Shown here piece by piece: positions 26,055 through 37,366 of a stretch of DNA of 64,000 nucleotides. The notes beneath the pieces were generated by a model. That model was given only the letters and a program-made list of their open reading frames with translations. It searched no databases and was not told where the DNA came from. The DNA is from Leucaena leucocephala. Lineage: Eukaryota; Streptophyta; Magnoliopsida; Fabales; Fabaceae. The stretch's first letter is position 1; each line of letters starts with the position of its first letter. A program made the position numbers and the translations under genes. The DNA lies in assembly GCA_037074615.1 (NCBI GenBank), contig CM073557.1:11424501-11488500 (forward strand), read 5' to 3'.

Positions 26055-27525
26055 TGATGAGGGCAGATTGTCGTGGTCCGATCCATCAAAATAAAGTTAA
26101 TTGCACCCAATATAATATAGTATAAGACACAACCATATCGTTCTTCTCAAGGAGCCTTTTATTTGGAAACCTAGCAGATTGGATGTCAAATTTAATGAAA
26201 AACCTGAGTAGGGATAAAATGGTTTTTGGGGTTTTAGAGATTGATGAGATAAAAGTAGGGTACACAAAAGTAAATATTTTTTGGATTTTTGATTAAGATG
26301 AAAACAGTTGGTTTGTTTAAGAAATATGTTATGAAAGACTCTTGATGATGAAAACATATCTATCCTTGCTCTCACGTTAAAATTAGAGTTTTGAAAACAC
26401 TGAGTCTCAAAGAAAATCTTAATCGATCGATTAACTCTAGAACCCTAATTTTCCTTTAAACCCCTTTGATCAAAGCTAGTTTAAAAACTATTAGTGAACT
26501 GTCAGAAACCACTTAGTGTGAAAGTTGAATTAGATGATGAAAATGCCCTCAAATGGTCGTCAATAGAAAACCCTAGATTTCAAGCAATTGAATTAATTAA
26601 CAACGATCGATGATAATAACCCAACTCTCTTAAAATCGAAACTAAAATATTCTATTAAAAAGAAAATGTTCAATTCATCCAAATTGAATTACAAAGTCTA
26701 ATCTGAGAATGGTCAATCGATATTCAAAACTTGCTCACAAAATGAAAACCCTAGATCTAGCAGCAATCATAACATGTAAAGATGCAAATTAGAATAGTAG
26801 AAACTCCCTATTTTAGTCCATGAGCTCAAGATATCAGATCCATCACCAAGAGACTAAAGATTTAGCCTTTCATGACTCCTGATGTACTACAATCGCTACC
26901 CAGATGTTGTGCCATGAAGAAATGATGAGAAGACGGTAGATTCATGGTGTAGAAATATGGAGAAGTCTGTGGAAAGGTGTAGAACAATGGAAGATGTCGA
27001 CAAGGTGATTAGAGAGTGCTCAAGTATTGCTTCTTAGCGTAATTAGGTTAAAACCCAGCCTCCCTTTGACGGTAGCCCTCCTCTCCTTTTATTTCTATAT
27101 GACCTAATTCAAAACACGCAGTTTCAGCGATTTCACATTTTAGTCGTGACCAGATTCATGTTTTGGTCGTGACCTGTAAACACAGAGACTCTTCTAGAAG
27201 AATCAAGGTCATGATCAGAGGACTCTTTAGTCACGAATAAAAGGCGCAGGAGCATGGTTTCAATTTTATTGACTTGTGATTTATTTTCTAGACTTTGCTT
27301 TCTTCCAAAATACCTGCAATCCAATATAAAAGCTCATTTTAAAAGTCCAAATCAGTAAATAACAAAATATATGAAGTTTAGAAGAGTTAATTTACTAATT
27401 AGCATATTGCCACGCACAATCATGTATTACCACAAAAGTACAATTTAAGGCGTAAAATGAATGGTAAAGTTGTTGCAAAACTCTTAAAAATATCACAAAA
27501 ACCATATACAAAATGTGTCTTATCA
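26055..27525 (-). repeat. 3' LTR of element A
   Basis: TGATGAGGGCAG...GTGTCTTATCA, 1471 bp. Differs from 44813-46295 by scattered substitutions and small indels (several percent by eye), so A is clearly older than the Tekay element inside it. Contains decayed GTCGTGAC/CACAGAG motifs at 27140-27240 and an ATCGATCGAT block near 26410-26430. Confidence 0.85.
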
Positions 27526-27540
27526 ATTCCCTCACACTTG
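27526..27540 (-). other. Polypurine tract of element A
   Basis: CAAGTGTGAGGGAAT on the minus strand, directly abutting the 3' LTR. It is the plus-strand primer site for reverse transcription. The same motif follows the B LTR at 55936-55950. Confidence 0.7.
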
Positions 27541-29019
27541 AACCTTTGTACTCCTGGACAAAGAAATGAATCACACTAAGAACAACACTATTAAATTCAA
27601 GATAACAACATAATCCATAGTGTACCCTGAAAACAAATAATTTGTCATCTTTTGGGAATGCAAAGGTGATAATGTGAGCAATGCCAAGTAATCAACTACT
27701 AAGTGAAATCAACCTCAATTGTATGAGTGCAATAGATCCTCTCAAAGGGTGTAAGTGTTGAGCTGTCTATTTTCTCTCATTGTTAGGGTTCTTTCACTCA
27801 TATTCAAATTGGAAAACATCATATCATATGCTTGTAATAGCTCTAAATCTCAGCAACTATATAAAACTTATGCAAAGAATCAAGAGGTCTTTTAGGGTTA
27901 AAATGATGGAGATGGGCCACATGGAATGGAATATGAAGAATAAAAAGTATTATATGCATTTAACAATGAATATGTAGCATGAATTCATGTCTCTAGGGAT
28001 GTAGCTGTAGTAATTGTGCTAATAAAGTTGATAATGGTGCCCTCTTCTCTTTTCTTTTCTTTTTGTTTTCTTTTTCTTGCACTCTTTTTTTCCAGTGCAA
28101 TATGCTTCTTTTCTCTTCTTCTTTTATTTGGCACCTCATTCATGGAAGCTGCAGCACAATAACACAACAATAATGAATTTTTGACGTGAATAAAAATTTT
28201 ATTTCAAAATAATGTTTATGCACATATGACTTTCTATAAGAATGATGAAAAGAAAAAGTGATGGGCTCAAAAGGGGGTAACTAAGGATGTAATATGTAGT
28301 GGGCTTATGTTTGGAATAAAAGGGTTTAGAAAGAATGCCTCTATCATGTTCAATTCATAAATGCGCAAGTAATTATGAACTCAAAGCCAAGACAACTTCT
28401 AGAGTATCATGTTCAATTCATAAATGCGCAAGTAATTATGAACTCAAAGCCAAGACAACTTCTAGAGGATATAAACCAATTGAATAATCACTCAATATAG
28501 AATTTAAGGTCGAGAATCCTTCCAACAAAGGTTTTAATCTAGATTGCTTATAAGCTAAAGTCTCAAACAATGTTCATCATTCATTATGCATTAAAACCCT
28601 CATCACAACTGAAAACCCTCTAAACGATTATTTAAAAGTTTCAAAGTAATCACTTAGAGCCATGTGATAATCCAAATCTAACAGCAAAAGCTTAGGTGTT
28701 TCAAATTCAATTTCCAAGATTTTTCAAAAAATTCTAGTGAGGCAGTGGTTTCTAGGAGCTAAAAAGGTTTTGAAATAAGGGAACAAAGAATCATTTGTGA
28801 AAGAATCTAAGTAGTCCAAAAGGATTCTTTCTATACAATAGTCCAAAAGCAAAGAGAAGGTAATTGGACATTTTTCAAACATAGGTCACGACTGAAAACA
28901 GTGAAGGTCGCGACCACTTGTCATAGAGGTGCATGCTCAGGATTTTCAAAACATTTCATCGTGACCACAGAATGTACCTTTCATGAAGCAAATATACAGA
29001 GAGGAATAGTCGTGACTAG
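27541..29019 (-). mobile_element. Element A, 3' non-coding region (distal part)
   Basis: No gene. It holds a purine-rich stretch on the minus strand at 28040-28130, a perfect 63-bp duplication (28342-28467) and the start of a GTCGCGAC array at about 28880-29015, in which the Tekay element inserted. Confidence 0.7.
28342..28467. repeat. Perfect 63-bp tandem duplication
   Basis: TATCATGTTCAATTCATAAA begins at 28342 and again at 28405, and the two 63-bp units are identical. A recent slippage or unequal-exchange event inside element A. Confidence 0.95.
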
Positions 29020-31837
29020 TGTCACATCCTTATATTTATACATCTTAGGGACCATTCAGTAGCACTTAAACCACTTTCAGGGTCATTGAAGTCTAAACAC
29101 TTAATCTGGAATTTTATTCATATCGAGTACTGTTCACTGTGGCAAATTCCAGATGAGTGACCTGATTTTGAAAATTTATAACTAATTCTATAAAAATCGA
29201 AATGAAGTGGTTCAAATTGCTACATGAAGCTAACTCAAATATAATTCAGGGAAAAATCATTGGTTGACCAATCCTTGACAAATCTCACATGGGTCAACAT
29301 TTCAATCTTACTGTTCATCCAATGACTTTCTCCTCAATCCAGCATTCTGGTCCCAACTTTAACAATTTATATCTCTTCGTGTATACATCCAAATTAGACA
29401 TTCTATATATCAAATTAAATCTTAGTATGTCTACTTTTTACCCTAAAAATTTCGTACATTAATTCAATCATTTACTATTTTTAATGATTTATCAAACATG
29501 AATAGGTCTTCACGAGTTACTGTTCACTGAGCCTATTTTCAGCATTTAGTCTTTACATACTCAAGCCTACAGCCAACACATATCAGTCATACAGGCCAGA
29601 TAACAATTAATATCAAATAATCAACTGTTATATATTAGTGCATGATTAACTCCCTCATATTTTATTACATCCTTTTCTGTCTAACAACCGGCAGCATAAC
29701 TGCTACAATTCTTCTTTAGAAAGTAACTGATGTTGTACCGATTCGGTAATTCCCTTATGCGAACTACCATTCTACGTAGTACCCAGGAAAGACTGGATGA
29801 ACCTGCTGGGTCCACTCACTTCCAGCCTCCTTAGACAGCACTACGTACACAGTACGTATCAGTTCCTTTCTTTGTTCCGTCTTCGTTGTCAGAATTTCGG
29901 CAGCCTACCGGCGTCTCTTAAGATTTCCAAATTTTATTTTGACAGAACCTCCCCTGTAATGTTATGTTTGGGAATGAGATTCAAAAGAATCCCAGTAACA
30001 ACAATCATAACAAAATGTGTAATGCAAAGTGACGGTGCTTGCTTGTGACTGTGTATAGATAAGTATGCTGCATGCTTCCATATTCAATAACATATGATCA
30101 TAGCATTGGAATAGAGCTTCAAGCATAACATATAGGACAACAATCAACCAAACAAAACAACACATCACAAAGACATTACATAAGAGCTAGGATTAGTTGC
30201 TACCTCAAAAGCAGAGCTTCAGAACTTCCTTACTACTTCCAACTCCACCAGAACTTCCTTTCTTTCTCCTTCTCTCTCTTCTTTCTCTCTCTTTTCTTGC
30301 CAAAAACGTGGGATGCATAAAATGGGAGGGGAAGGGGGTATTTATAGCTTTAATGGATGGCATTCTTGTAATTTTGAAGCCATCTGAACATGTGGTCCTG
30401 GTTTTTCCTGGAATTTCCTATTTTCTTTAATTCTTTTTACTGCATCACCCTGGACACCTCATGGGACACCTCATAGGACACCTCACCACCCATATTCTTC
30501 ATGTGACGAAATTTGGAGGTTCTGGAAGCTTTCCGGTCCAATCTGGTACCGGCCCGGTCCATCGCCTCGAAAAACGTGCTGTTTTCTGAATCTGATGTTT
30601 CTGAAGATCCTTTTTATGTCTACTGACCTCACATTTAGTATCTAGACCCTTTATATCATTAATTTTTTAATACTGGGTCCAGACTCAATTACAGATCCCC
30701 TGCGAAATGACCAAAATGCCCTTGGTGCCCTATCTTGTCCTATTTTAATCCCTAAGGGCAAAATCGTCATTTCACACCTTTCTGGACCCGGTCAAAGCTT
30801 ATACTGGCTCTAGTCAACCTTAGTTAGACATGTCTTGACCTCTGGGTTTGTCCAAAATGACCAGAATACCCTATATTCATCTGCTGCCCTTTTTGTACAA
30901 CATAGGGGCATTTTCGTAATTTCGCACTTTTCCGGGGTTCTGCTGGACACTGGCCCACCTATCAGTCCAAGAGTCTTATTGGGCCTCTAATGGCGCCATT
31001 TTCGGGCTTCCTGGTTCCATTACCTGTATGGCATGCATTACGAGGAATCTTCCTTTAACACAATTCATTGAATATTTTAACTATTATTTACCGAGTATAT
31101 ACCTTTTCCGGACACCGGCTCTTTTTCCCAGATATAGTGTCCTACTGTGTTCAGGCATCCTTGGGGGTTATAACGGTCATCTGACCGAAGTCATCCGATC
31201 GCATTCAGCCTCTTTAAAAATACCGATAAATCTCCTACCCGGATCCCTGGAGGCCTCACACTCCGTCTGGATTTCTTTATTTTGTGAATAACTTTTCCTA
31301 CAGACCTCCTATCGGTATCCTATCAGTTTCCCGACATCCGCCCATAAAGGCGCATCATCCTGTATTTTCCCACTTATATCTGAAATCTAGGGTATCCGGT
31401 ATAAATTTTTATAACTTTTGGACGATCAGTCCATTTCTGGCTATCTGGAGTCTTCAAAAATTCCAGTATTAGGGTTGGTTACCCGGCGTCACCTGCCCTA
31501 CCTTCTGGTAGAATCTGGGACTGAAATGCTGTCGGGCGGTGCAAACCACTTCTGGCCTATTTTCTTTAATTATACTTTAGCCCCAGGGAACTTTTCCTTC
31601 TTTATAATTAAGTCCCTTAATTTGGCTAAAATTACACTTTAAGACCCCATATTTTTGTCTACTTTTCATTCCTAACTTTAAACTTTCCATAATTGCATTT
31701 AGGTCCCTTAATTTCCTTTCTTTTGCAATTTAATCCTTTTCTTTACATAAAGGTACACATGTTTTTCCTGAAACAGTGCTCATATATTCCGTTTAATCTG
31801 TACATAGGAACCAGTACAGAAAATTAAGGATATTACA
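29020..31837 (-). repeat. 3' LTR of the Tekay-type element
   Basis: TGTCACATCC...GATATTACA in window orientation, 2818 bp, matching 37367-40184 at about 99.5 percent by eye. Short open frames in it are duplicated in the other LTR only because the LTR is duplicated. Confidence 0.95.
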
Positions 31838-31850
31838 TTTCTCTCCCCTT
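31838..31850 (-). other. Polypurine tract of the Tekay-type element
   Basis: AAGGGGAGAGAAA on the minus strand, abutting the 3' LTR. Just upstream (31857-31876) an 8-bp inverted repeat AAATTTCG/CGAAATTT with a 4-base loop lies 14 bases after the pol stop; a similar CGGGGACGAAATTT motif is common next to this tract in plant chromoviruses. Confidence 0.9.
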
Positions 31851-31890
31851 AAAAATAAATTTCGTCCCCGAAATTTACATTACATCTATC

Positions 31891-33849
31891 CTATACCAAT
31901 AATTCAGGGTACTTTTCTCTCATCTTTTCTTCTGTTTCCCATGTAGCCTCTTGTTCAGTCAAACCTTTCCAGATCACTTTAACTAAAGGAATCTGCTTAT
32001 TCCGCAACTGCTTGACTTTTCTATCAGCAATTCGCACCGGTCTAACCTCATAGGTCAAGTCATCTCGCAGTGTAACCTCATCTTGCTCTATCACATGAGA
32101 TGGATCTGGAATATACTTCTTTAATTGGGAAACATGGAACACATCATGTATCTGGCTGAGATTCGGAGGAAGAGCTAACTTGTAGGCTACTGCTCCTATC
32201 TTTGAGAGAATCTGGAATGGCCCGATGTATCTTGGATGCAACTTCTTCACCTTAATCGATCGTCCGGCTCCTGTGGTTGGAGTTAACTTAAGGAATACAT
32301 GTTCTCCTTCTTCAAATTCCAACGGCTTCCTTCTGACATCTGCATAGCTCTTCTGTCTGCTTTGAGCCGTCAACAATCGTTTTCTAATTACCGCAACTTG
32401 TTCTGCAGTTTGATCCACTATATTCGGACCAAGCATTCTTCTCTCGCTCAACTCTAGCCAGCATAAGGGGGATCTACATTTTCGTCCATAGAGTGCTTCA
32501 AAAGGTGCCATCTGTATACTGGCCTGATAACCATTGTTATATGCAAACTCTATAAGGGGTAAATGGATATCCCAGCTGCCTTTGAAATCTAGGACACATG
32601 CTCTCAGCATATCCTCTAACGTCTGTATTGTTCTTTCAGATTGACCATCTGTCTGAGGATGATAAGCTGTACTGAATCTGAGAGTAGTGCCCATTTCTTC
32701 CTGTAGAGCCCTCCAGAAATTTGAAGTAAATCGTGGATCTCTATCAGACACAATGCTGCTTGGGATACCATGGAGCCTAACGATCTCCTTTATATACAGC
32801 TTTACCAGCTTTTCTAGAGAATCTCTCTTATTGATTGCTAGGAAATGTGCTGACTTTGTCAGTCGATCGATTACTACCCAAACCGCATCATGTCTACTTG
32901 GTGTCAAGGGTAGTCCTTCCACAAAGTCCATGGCAATCCCATCCCATTTCCACTCAGGAATATCTAAAGGCTGCAACGTTCCTGCTGGTTTTTGATGTTC
33001 AACTTTCACTTTCTGGCAGGTTAAGCACTTAGATATGTAAGCTACAACATCTTTCTTCAGTCCAGGCCACCAGAATAATCTTTTAACATCATGGTACATT
33101 TTGGTCATACTTGGATGTACCGTATATCGGCTTTTATGTGCTTCCTCCAGAATTCTTTCCCTTAATCCCCCAACATTTGGGATATAGGGTTTTCCCCTAA
33201 ACTGTAGCAATCCGTCTGGGGACATCTCAAAATCCCTTGTCTTCCCTTTCTCCAGCTTGTCTTTGAATATTGCTGCGAGCTTATCCTGCTCCTGAGCCTC
33301 TTTGATCTCATCTTCTATGCAAGTTCTGACATGAACTCCTCCAAAAGGATTCTCCGTCAGTTGCATTTGATATAGAGGGCTCCAGTCGCGCATATCTTCT
33401 ATCAGTTCCAATTCCTTGATCATCATGTATGCAACCTGCACCACCTTTCTACTTAGGGCATCAGCTACCACATTGGCTTTTCCTGGATGGTATTTAATCT
33501 GGAAGTCATAATCTTTTAACAATTCCATCCATCGCCGCTGCCTCATGTTCAGCTCTTTCTGATCCTGCAGATACTTCAGGCTTTTGTGGTCACAAAACAA
33601 CTCTATCGTTGCTCCATATAAATAGTGCCTCCATATCTTCAGGGCATAGACCACCGCCGCAAGCTCCAGATCATGAGTGGGATAATTCTCTTCATGTGGC
33701 TTTAACTGCCGAGAGGCGTAGGCTACTACTCGACCTTGCTGCATAAGCACACATCCCAGGCCCTGCTTGCTAGCATCAGTGTAGATTACATAAGTCTGAG
33801 TTGGGTCTGGAATAATCAGCAAGGGAGTTGTCGTTAATCTCTGCTTCAA
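31891..33849 (-). pseudogene. pol: pol 3' part: RNase H, integrase and chromodomain
   Basis: Longest uninterrupted stretch (652 residues) of the polyprotein; upstream it continues in frame into RT but is cut off by stops. RNase H removes the RNA strand during cDNA synthesis: D25 in YTDAS, E62, D87 and D130 in ADALS form the usual D-E-D-D set. Integrase inserts the cDNA: zinc domain H238, H245, C275, C278; catalytic D308, D369 (SDRD) and E405 (DGQSE) with DD35E spacing; a GPF motif near 543-545. Residues about 598-652 form a chromodomain (YEVRPVRI, VKVIWKGL, ATWETE), thought to guide insertion to heterochromatin. The first codon here is a TTG, not a true start. All catalytic residues are kept. 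Confidence 0.93.
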
Positions 33850-34008
33850 CTGCTGGAAGCTAGCCTCGCACTTCTCATCCCACTTAAACTGCTGATTCTT
33901 TCTGGTCAGCTTGGTAAGTGGTAAGGCAATTCGAGAAAAGTCTTGAATGAATCATCTGTAGTACCCTGCTAGGTCGAGAAAACTTCTAATCTCTGTCACT
34001 GTCCTTGG

Positions 34009-34440
34009 CTATTCCCAGCTCAAAACTGCTTCAACTTTGCTAGGATCTACAGCTACCCCGTCTCGGGATATGACATGACCGAGAAATTTGACTTCTGAAA
34101 GCCAAAACTTACACTTACTCAGCTTAGCATAGAGCTTCTTCTCTTTAAGGATACCAAGAACAATCCTCAAATGCCTTTCATGCTCCTCTGGAGATTTGGA
34201 GTACACCAGAATATCATCAATAAAGACCACAACGAACTGATCTAGATAAGGCCTGAAAATCCGGTTCATATAGTCCATGAAAATAGCAGGTGCATTGGTT
34301 AGTCCAAAAGGCATCACCAAAAATTCAAAATGTCCGTAGCGCGTTCTAAACGCCGTCTTTGGAATATCATCTGGCTTGACCCTTAGTTGATGGTAGCCAG
34401 ATCTCAAGTCAATCTTGGAGAATAAGCTCGCTCCTGCCAA
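34009..34440 (-). pseudogene. pol: pol: reverse transcriptase core
   Basis: Copies element RNA into cDNA. Visible RT blocks: FSKIDLRSGYHQ, FRTRYGHFEFLVMPFGLTNA and the catalytic FIDD box at 34213-34224 (YVDD-type), then VKFLGHVIS. The frame actually extends upstream to 34569 (GAPVLFVKKKDGSLRLCIDY), so the RT domain runs from about 34700 to 33900. It is broken by TAG at 34570-34572 (where relatives have Trp before GAP), TAG at 34009-34011 after SWE, and TGA at 33952-33954 after YYR. The reading frame is otherwise continuous on both sides. Confidence 0.93.
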
Positions 34441-34569
34441 TTGATCTAGCAGGTCATCAATTCTGGGAAGAGGATACTTGTTCTTAACTGTAAGCTTATT
34501 TAATTCCCTATAGTCAATGCACAGCCTTAAGCTACCATCTTTCTTCTTGACGAACAGTACTGGAGCACC

Positions 34570-35403
34570 CTATGGCGATACACTGGGTCGTATAAAACCT
34601 TTCTCCAATAGCTCCTCAATTTGCTTCTTCAGTTCCATCATTTCGTTGGGAGCCATCCTGTATGGGGCTTTTGATACTGGTCCAGCTCCAGGTACAATGT
34701 CGATCGCAAACTCCACTTCACGCTCCGAAGGCAATCCCTGAATCTCCTTTGGAAAGACTTCAGGAAATTCATTGACTACAGGAACCTCCTCGATGCCTTC
34801 CTCCACTTCTGTTTGAACAGAAAAGAATACCACATATCCCTGACATCCTTTCCGTAGACATTTTTCTGCCTGAGCCTCTGTCACGAAGTTCAGTTGTACT
34901 TCTAAGCTCCGATCAGTGATCTTTGGACCAAGAACTAGGGTCTTGTTTCTGCAGTCCAACATCACATTATTGGAGGATAACCAATTTAAACCGAGTATGA
35001 CTTCAATCTCCTGGAAAGGCATACAGATCAGGTCCAGGGTGGTACTACAGTGCTCATAACGCACCACACTATTTAGACAGGCATCAGATGTGATCACCCT
35101 AGCGTTGGTGGGGGTTTTCACCTGTATATCATAACATAACTTGCTTATCAGAAGGCCTAGGCATTTAGCACATTCATAAGATATAAAGGAATGACTTGCA
35201 CCCGAATCAAATAGGGCAGTCACAACATGATCATTGAGATGGATTGTACCTTGGATCATCTCAGATGATCGCTGAGCATCCTCTCTAGTGAGTGCAAACA
35301 CTCGTCCCGCTGTCCTTGGCCATGGATCAGTTATAGCTTGAGGACATTCTTTGGAAAAATGTCCGGGCTTTCCGCAGGTGTAGCATACATTCTGGCCCAT
35401 CAA
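34570..35403 (-). pseudogene. pol: gag zinc knuckle and pol protease region
   Basis: In frame with gag and RT. Two CCHC knuckles bind element RNA: C-x2-C-x3-H-x4-C at 35404-35442 (just upstream of this piece) and C-x2-C-x4-H-x4-C at 35344-35385. A retropepsin follows, which cleaves the polyprotein; its catalytic DSGAS is at 35194-35208 with FISYECAKCLG downstream, and the N-LNWLSSN block is conserved. The piece ends in the RT N-terminus (EFPEVFPKEIQGLP, then RPSVSP) at a TAG in place of the usual Trp. No true start codon is expected here. Confidence 0.92.
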
Positions 35404-35508
35404 ACATGGTCTGTCACTATGATTCTTTCCACACTTTTCACATACTGGGGCCTTCAGATCCCTGTTATTGGATCTTCCGCGAAAATTTCCCCTATTAGGC
35501 CTCTTGGT

Positions 35509-36450
35509 CTACCACGGGCGCTTTCTTTTCTTATAGCCGCTCCCACTGGCCGCTTCTTGATTCCGTCCGGCCTTATCAGAAGTCGCTTGATCTTTACTCC
35601 CAGATCTGGACAGCATTCTATGATTCATGCTGTTCTCAACGATTCGACATGCTTCCACATCCTTATTGAACTGGCTGTATTGTTGGGGAGTTAACTTCTC
35701 CTTTAACATAGAATTCAGCCCTCGAATCATTCTTTCTGTCATCCAGCGTTCGTCATCCACTTGGCGTAGGTAAGTTGAATATTGAGATAGCCGGATGAAC
35801 TTGGCCAAATATTCATCAAAAGCTTCTTTTTCTCCTTGCCTTAGCACAAGGAATTCAGCCTCCCTTTCATCTCTGACAGATTGAGGGAAATATTTTTCAT
35901 AAAATTGCTCAAGAAATACTTCCCAGGTAACTGGAATATCTCTTGCTTGGAGAAGTAATTCTGTATTCTTCCACCATCTATCCGCATCCTTTTCCAATTG
36001 ATAGATGGCCATTTGGGCCTTGGTTTCAGTCGGGCAATCGAGGACCTTAAAGATCTTCTCTAATCTGCTGACCCAATTTTCTGCTACATGTACTTCAAAT
36101 GTCCCTTCGAATATGGGAGGATTGTGTTTGCAAAATCGCACCATCCATTGTTGGATGCCAACTGCCTCCTCCCTTGATTCAACCCTTCTCTGGGGCTGTT
36201 CTGCCTGCTGTGGTACTTCTTCAGGTTCTCTACTAGTTGCTCCTGAAGGCTCTGGCGGTCTTAAATTATTTACAGCTGCTGCTACTACCGCGGCTATGGC
36301 AGCATCTCTGTCTTGTTCATTTCGTGCTTGAGCAGCTCTCATTTCTTCTATCATCTTTTGTTGCTGTTCTAATCGTTCTAGAATCATTTGATTAAGGTTT
36401 CCAGCCTCTCGGGGTTCCTCAGCTAGAATAGTTCTCCTTGTTCGTACCAT
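35509..36450 (-). pseudogene. gag: gag (capsid) of the Tekay-type element, ending in a premature stop
   Basis: Capsid protein of the virus-like particle, 313 residues from ATG 36450 (MVRTRRT), chosen because conserved sequence begins there; the frame is open to 36510. Residues about 20-60 form an acidic/glutamine-rich, coiled-coil-like stretch. The retrotransposon-gag domain spans about 110-270 (PPIFEGTF, WWKNTELLL, FLEQFYEKYFP, YLAKFIRLSQYS). A basic tail (SGYKKRKRPW) leads to TAG 35509-35511, after which the same frame continues into two zinc knuckles, so the stop separates capsid from nucleocapsid and pol. CAG to TAG by one transition is the simplest origin (inference). Confidence 0.92.
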
Positions 36451-36549
36451 TTTGTTATACTTAAAAACAGAAGGGAATACAATAAATTTCATTTTACACA
36501 TAATATACATACAGAATATATGTACATATCACAGTACCATTCTAGTCTT

Positions 36550-37254
36550 TTATACTCTAATTTTCTTAAACTTTATTCTAATGTATTCTTCTACTAGGTA
36601 GATCCAGTCAGATATGGTACAATATGATTCTCTATCAAAATACTGGTCCAACTCCGATCTCCAGGTAGGAGTCTTCGGCAATACGTCATTCATAATTTCT
36701 AGCCAAAACCCCATGGTTAACACATTTGAATCCCAGGCTTGATATATGGCTTTCACCCTTGTGATAAACTCCTGGTAGACCGAATAATCTTGATCTATGT
36801 TTTCGAACAGGGTCTGCCTCAACTCGTATAGTTGTCGGGCTAATGCTACCGAGCTCTCAAGTTGCTCTCTACTCAGGTTCCTCCCTGGGACCATTCTTAC
36901 GATTAAACCTCCCAAATACATTTCTACCAGAGTCACTTCGGGCCTACAGGAACCTGGCGCATTACTCTGAACACGTACTTGGCTGGACCCTGAACTGTCT
37001 GTTATATTCAAGGGTACCGCACATATGGAAATGGCAGGAATAGGGCCTTCTGTTATCATCACTTCCTGATCATCAATTGGAAAGTTTGATCCTATCGAGG
37101 AACTATCCTCCTCAGAATCACCAGCTACTGGAGGTGTCCAGAGGTCAGAATCATTGCTTACTATCTCTTCTTCTGAACTATCTGAACTAGAGACCTCTGG
37201 TCTTAATTCCCATTGGTTTACCGTAGTTTCAGACCCAAATCTATGTCTAGCCAT
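36550..37254 (-). CDS. Extra ORF upstream of gag, unknown function
   Basis: An intact 234-residue frame from ATG 37254 (MARHRFGSETTVNQWELRP) to TAA 36550-36552, on the same strand and in the same phase as gag-pol. It starts about 100 bases downstream of the primer site and ends about 100 bases before the gag ATG, with a further in-frame TGA in the gap. Residues about 20-65 are very rich in Ser, Glu and Asp (SSSDSSEEEIVSNDSD). The C-terminal half (about 115-234) is likely alpha-helical, with Trp and Tyr (LARQLYELRQTLFENI, FWLEIMNDVLP, DWIYLVEEYIRIKF). No signal peptide, membrane segment or zinc motif. I do not recognise a family. Gag would need reinitiation, splicing or a second promoter to be made from the same RNA. 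It might be an accessory or captured host protein. Confidence 0.65.
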   Translation of the reverse strand: MARHRFGSETTVNQWELRPEVSSSDSSEEEIVSNDSDLWTPPVAGDSEEDSSSIGSNFPIDDQEVMITEGPIPAISICAVPLNITDSSGSSQVRVQSNAPGSCRPEVTLVEMYLGGLIVRMVPGRNLSREQLESSVALARQLYELRQTLFENIDQDYSVYQEFITRVKAIYQAWDSNVLTMGFWLEIMNDVLPKTPTWRSELDQYFDRESYCTISDWIYLVEEYIRIKFKKIRV

Positions 37255-37351
37255 CCTGCAAACACTACTTAGTGTCAATTATGACGGCTTTATCATGGTA
37301 TATCTTTCTATAAATCATTTATTCAGAGCATTTCTTAAGCCAGAATCCTTT

Positions 37352-37363
37352 GCTCTGATACCA
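37352..37363 (-). other. Primer-binding site, initiator tRNA-Met
   Basis: TGGTATCAGAGC on the minus strand, complementary to the 3' end of plant initiator tRNA-Met, three bases from the 5' LTR edge at 37367. It primes minus-strand cDNA synthesis. Confidence 0.95.
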
Positions 37364-37366
37364 AAA

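Noticed and set aside
28021..28140. Lysine-rich ORF on the minus strand (27985-28170)
   Set aside because: Arises from a pyrimidine-rich low-complexity stretch in element A's 3' region.
29797..30777. ORF pairs duplicated at 38144-39124 (83, 68 and 77 codons)
   Set aside because: Duplicated only because they lie in the two LTRs of one element; no start context or family resemblance.
36005..36331. Open frame antisense to gag (and others antisense to pol at 32687-33032 and 35338-35694)
   Set aside because: Shadows of the real minus-strand gag-pol frame.
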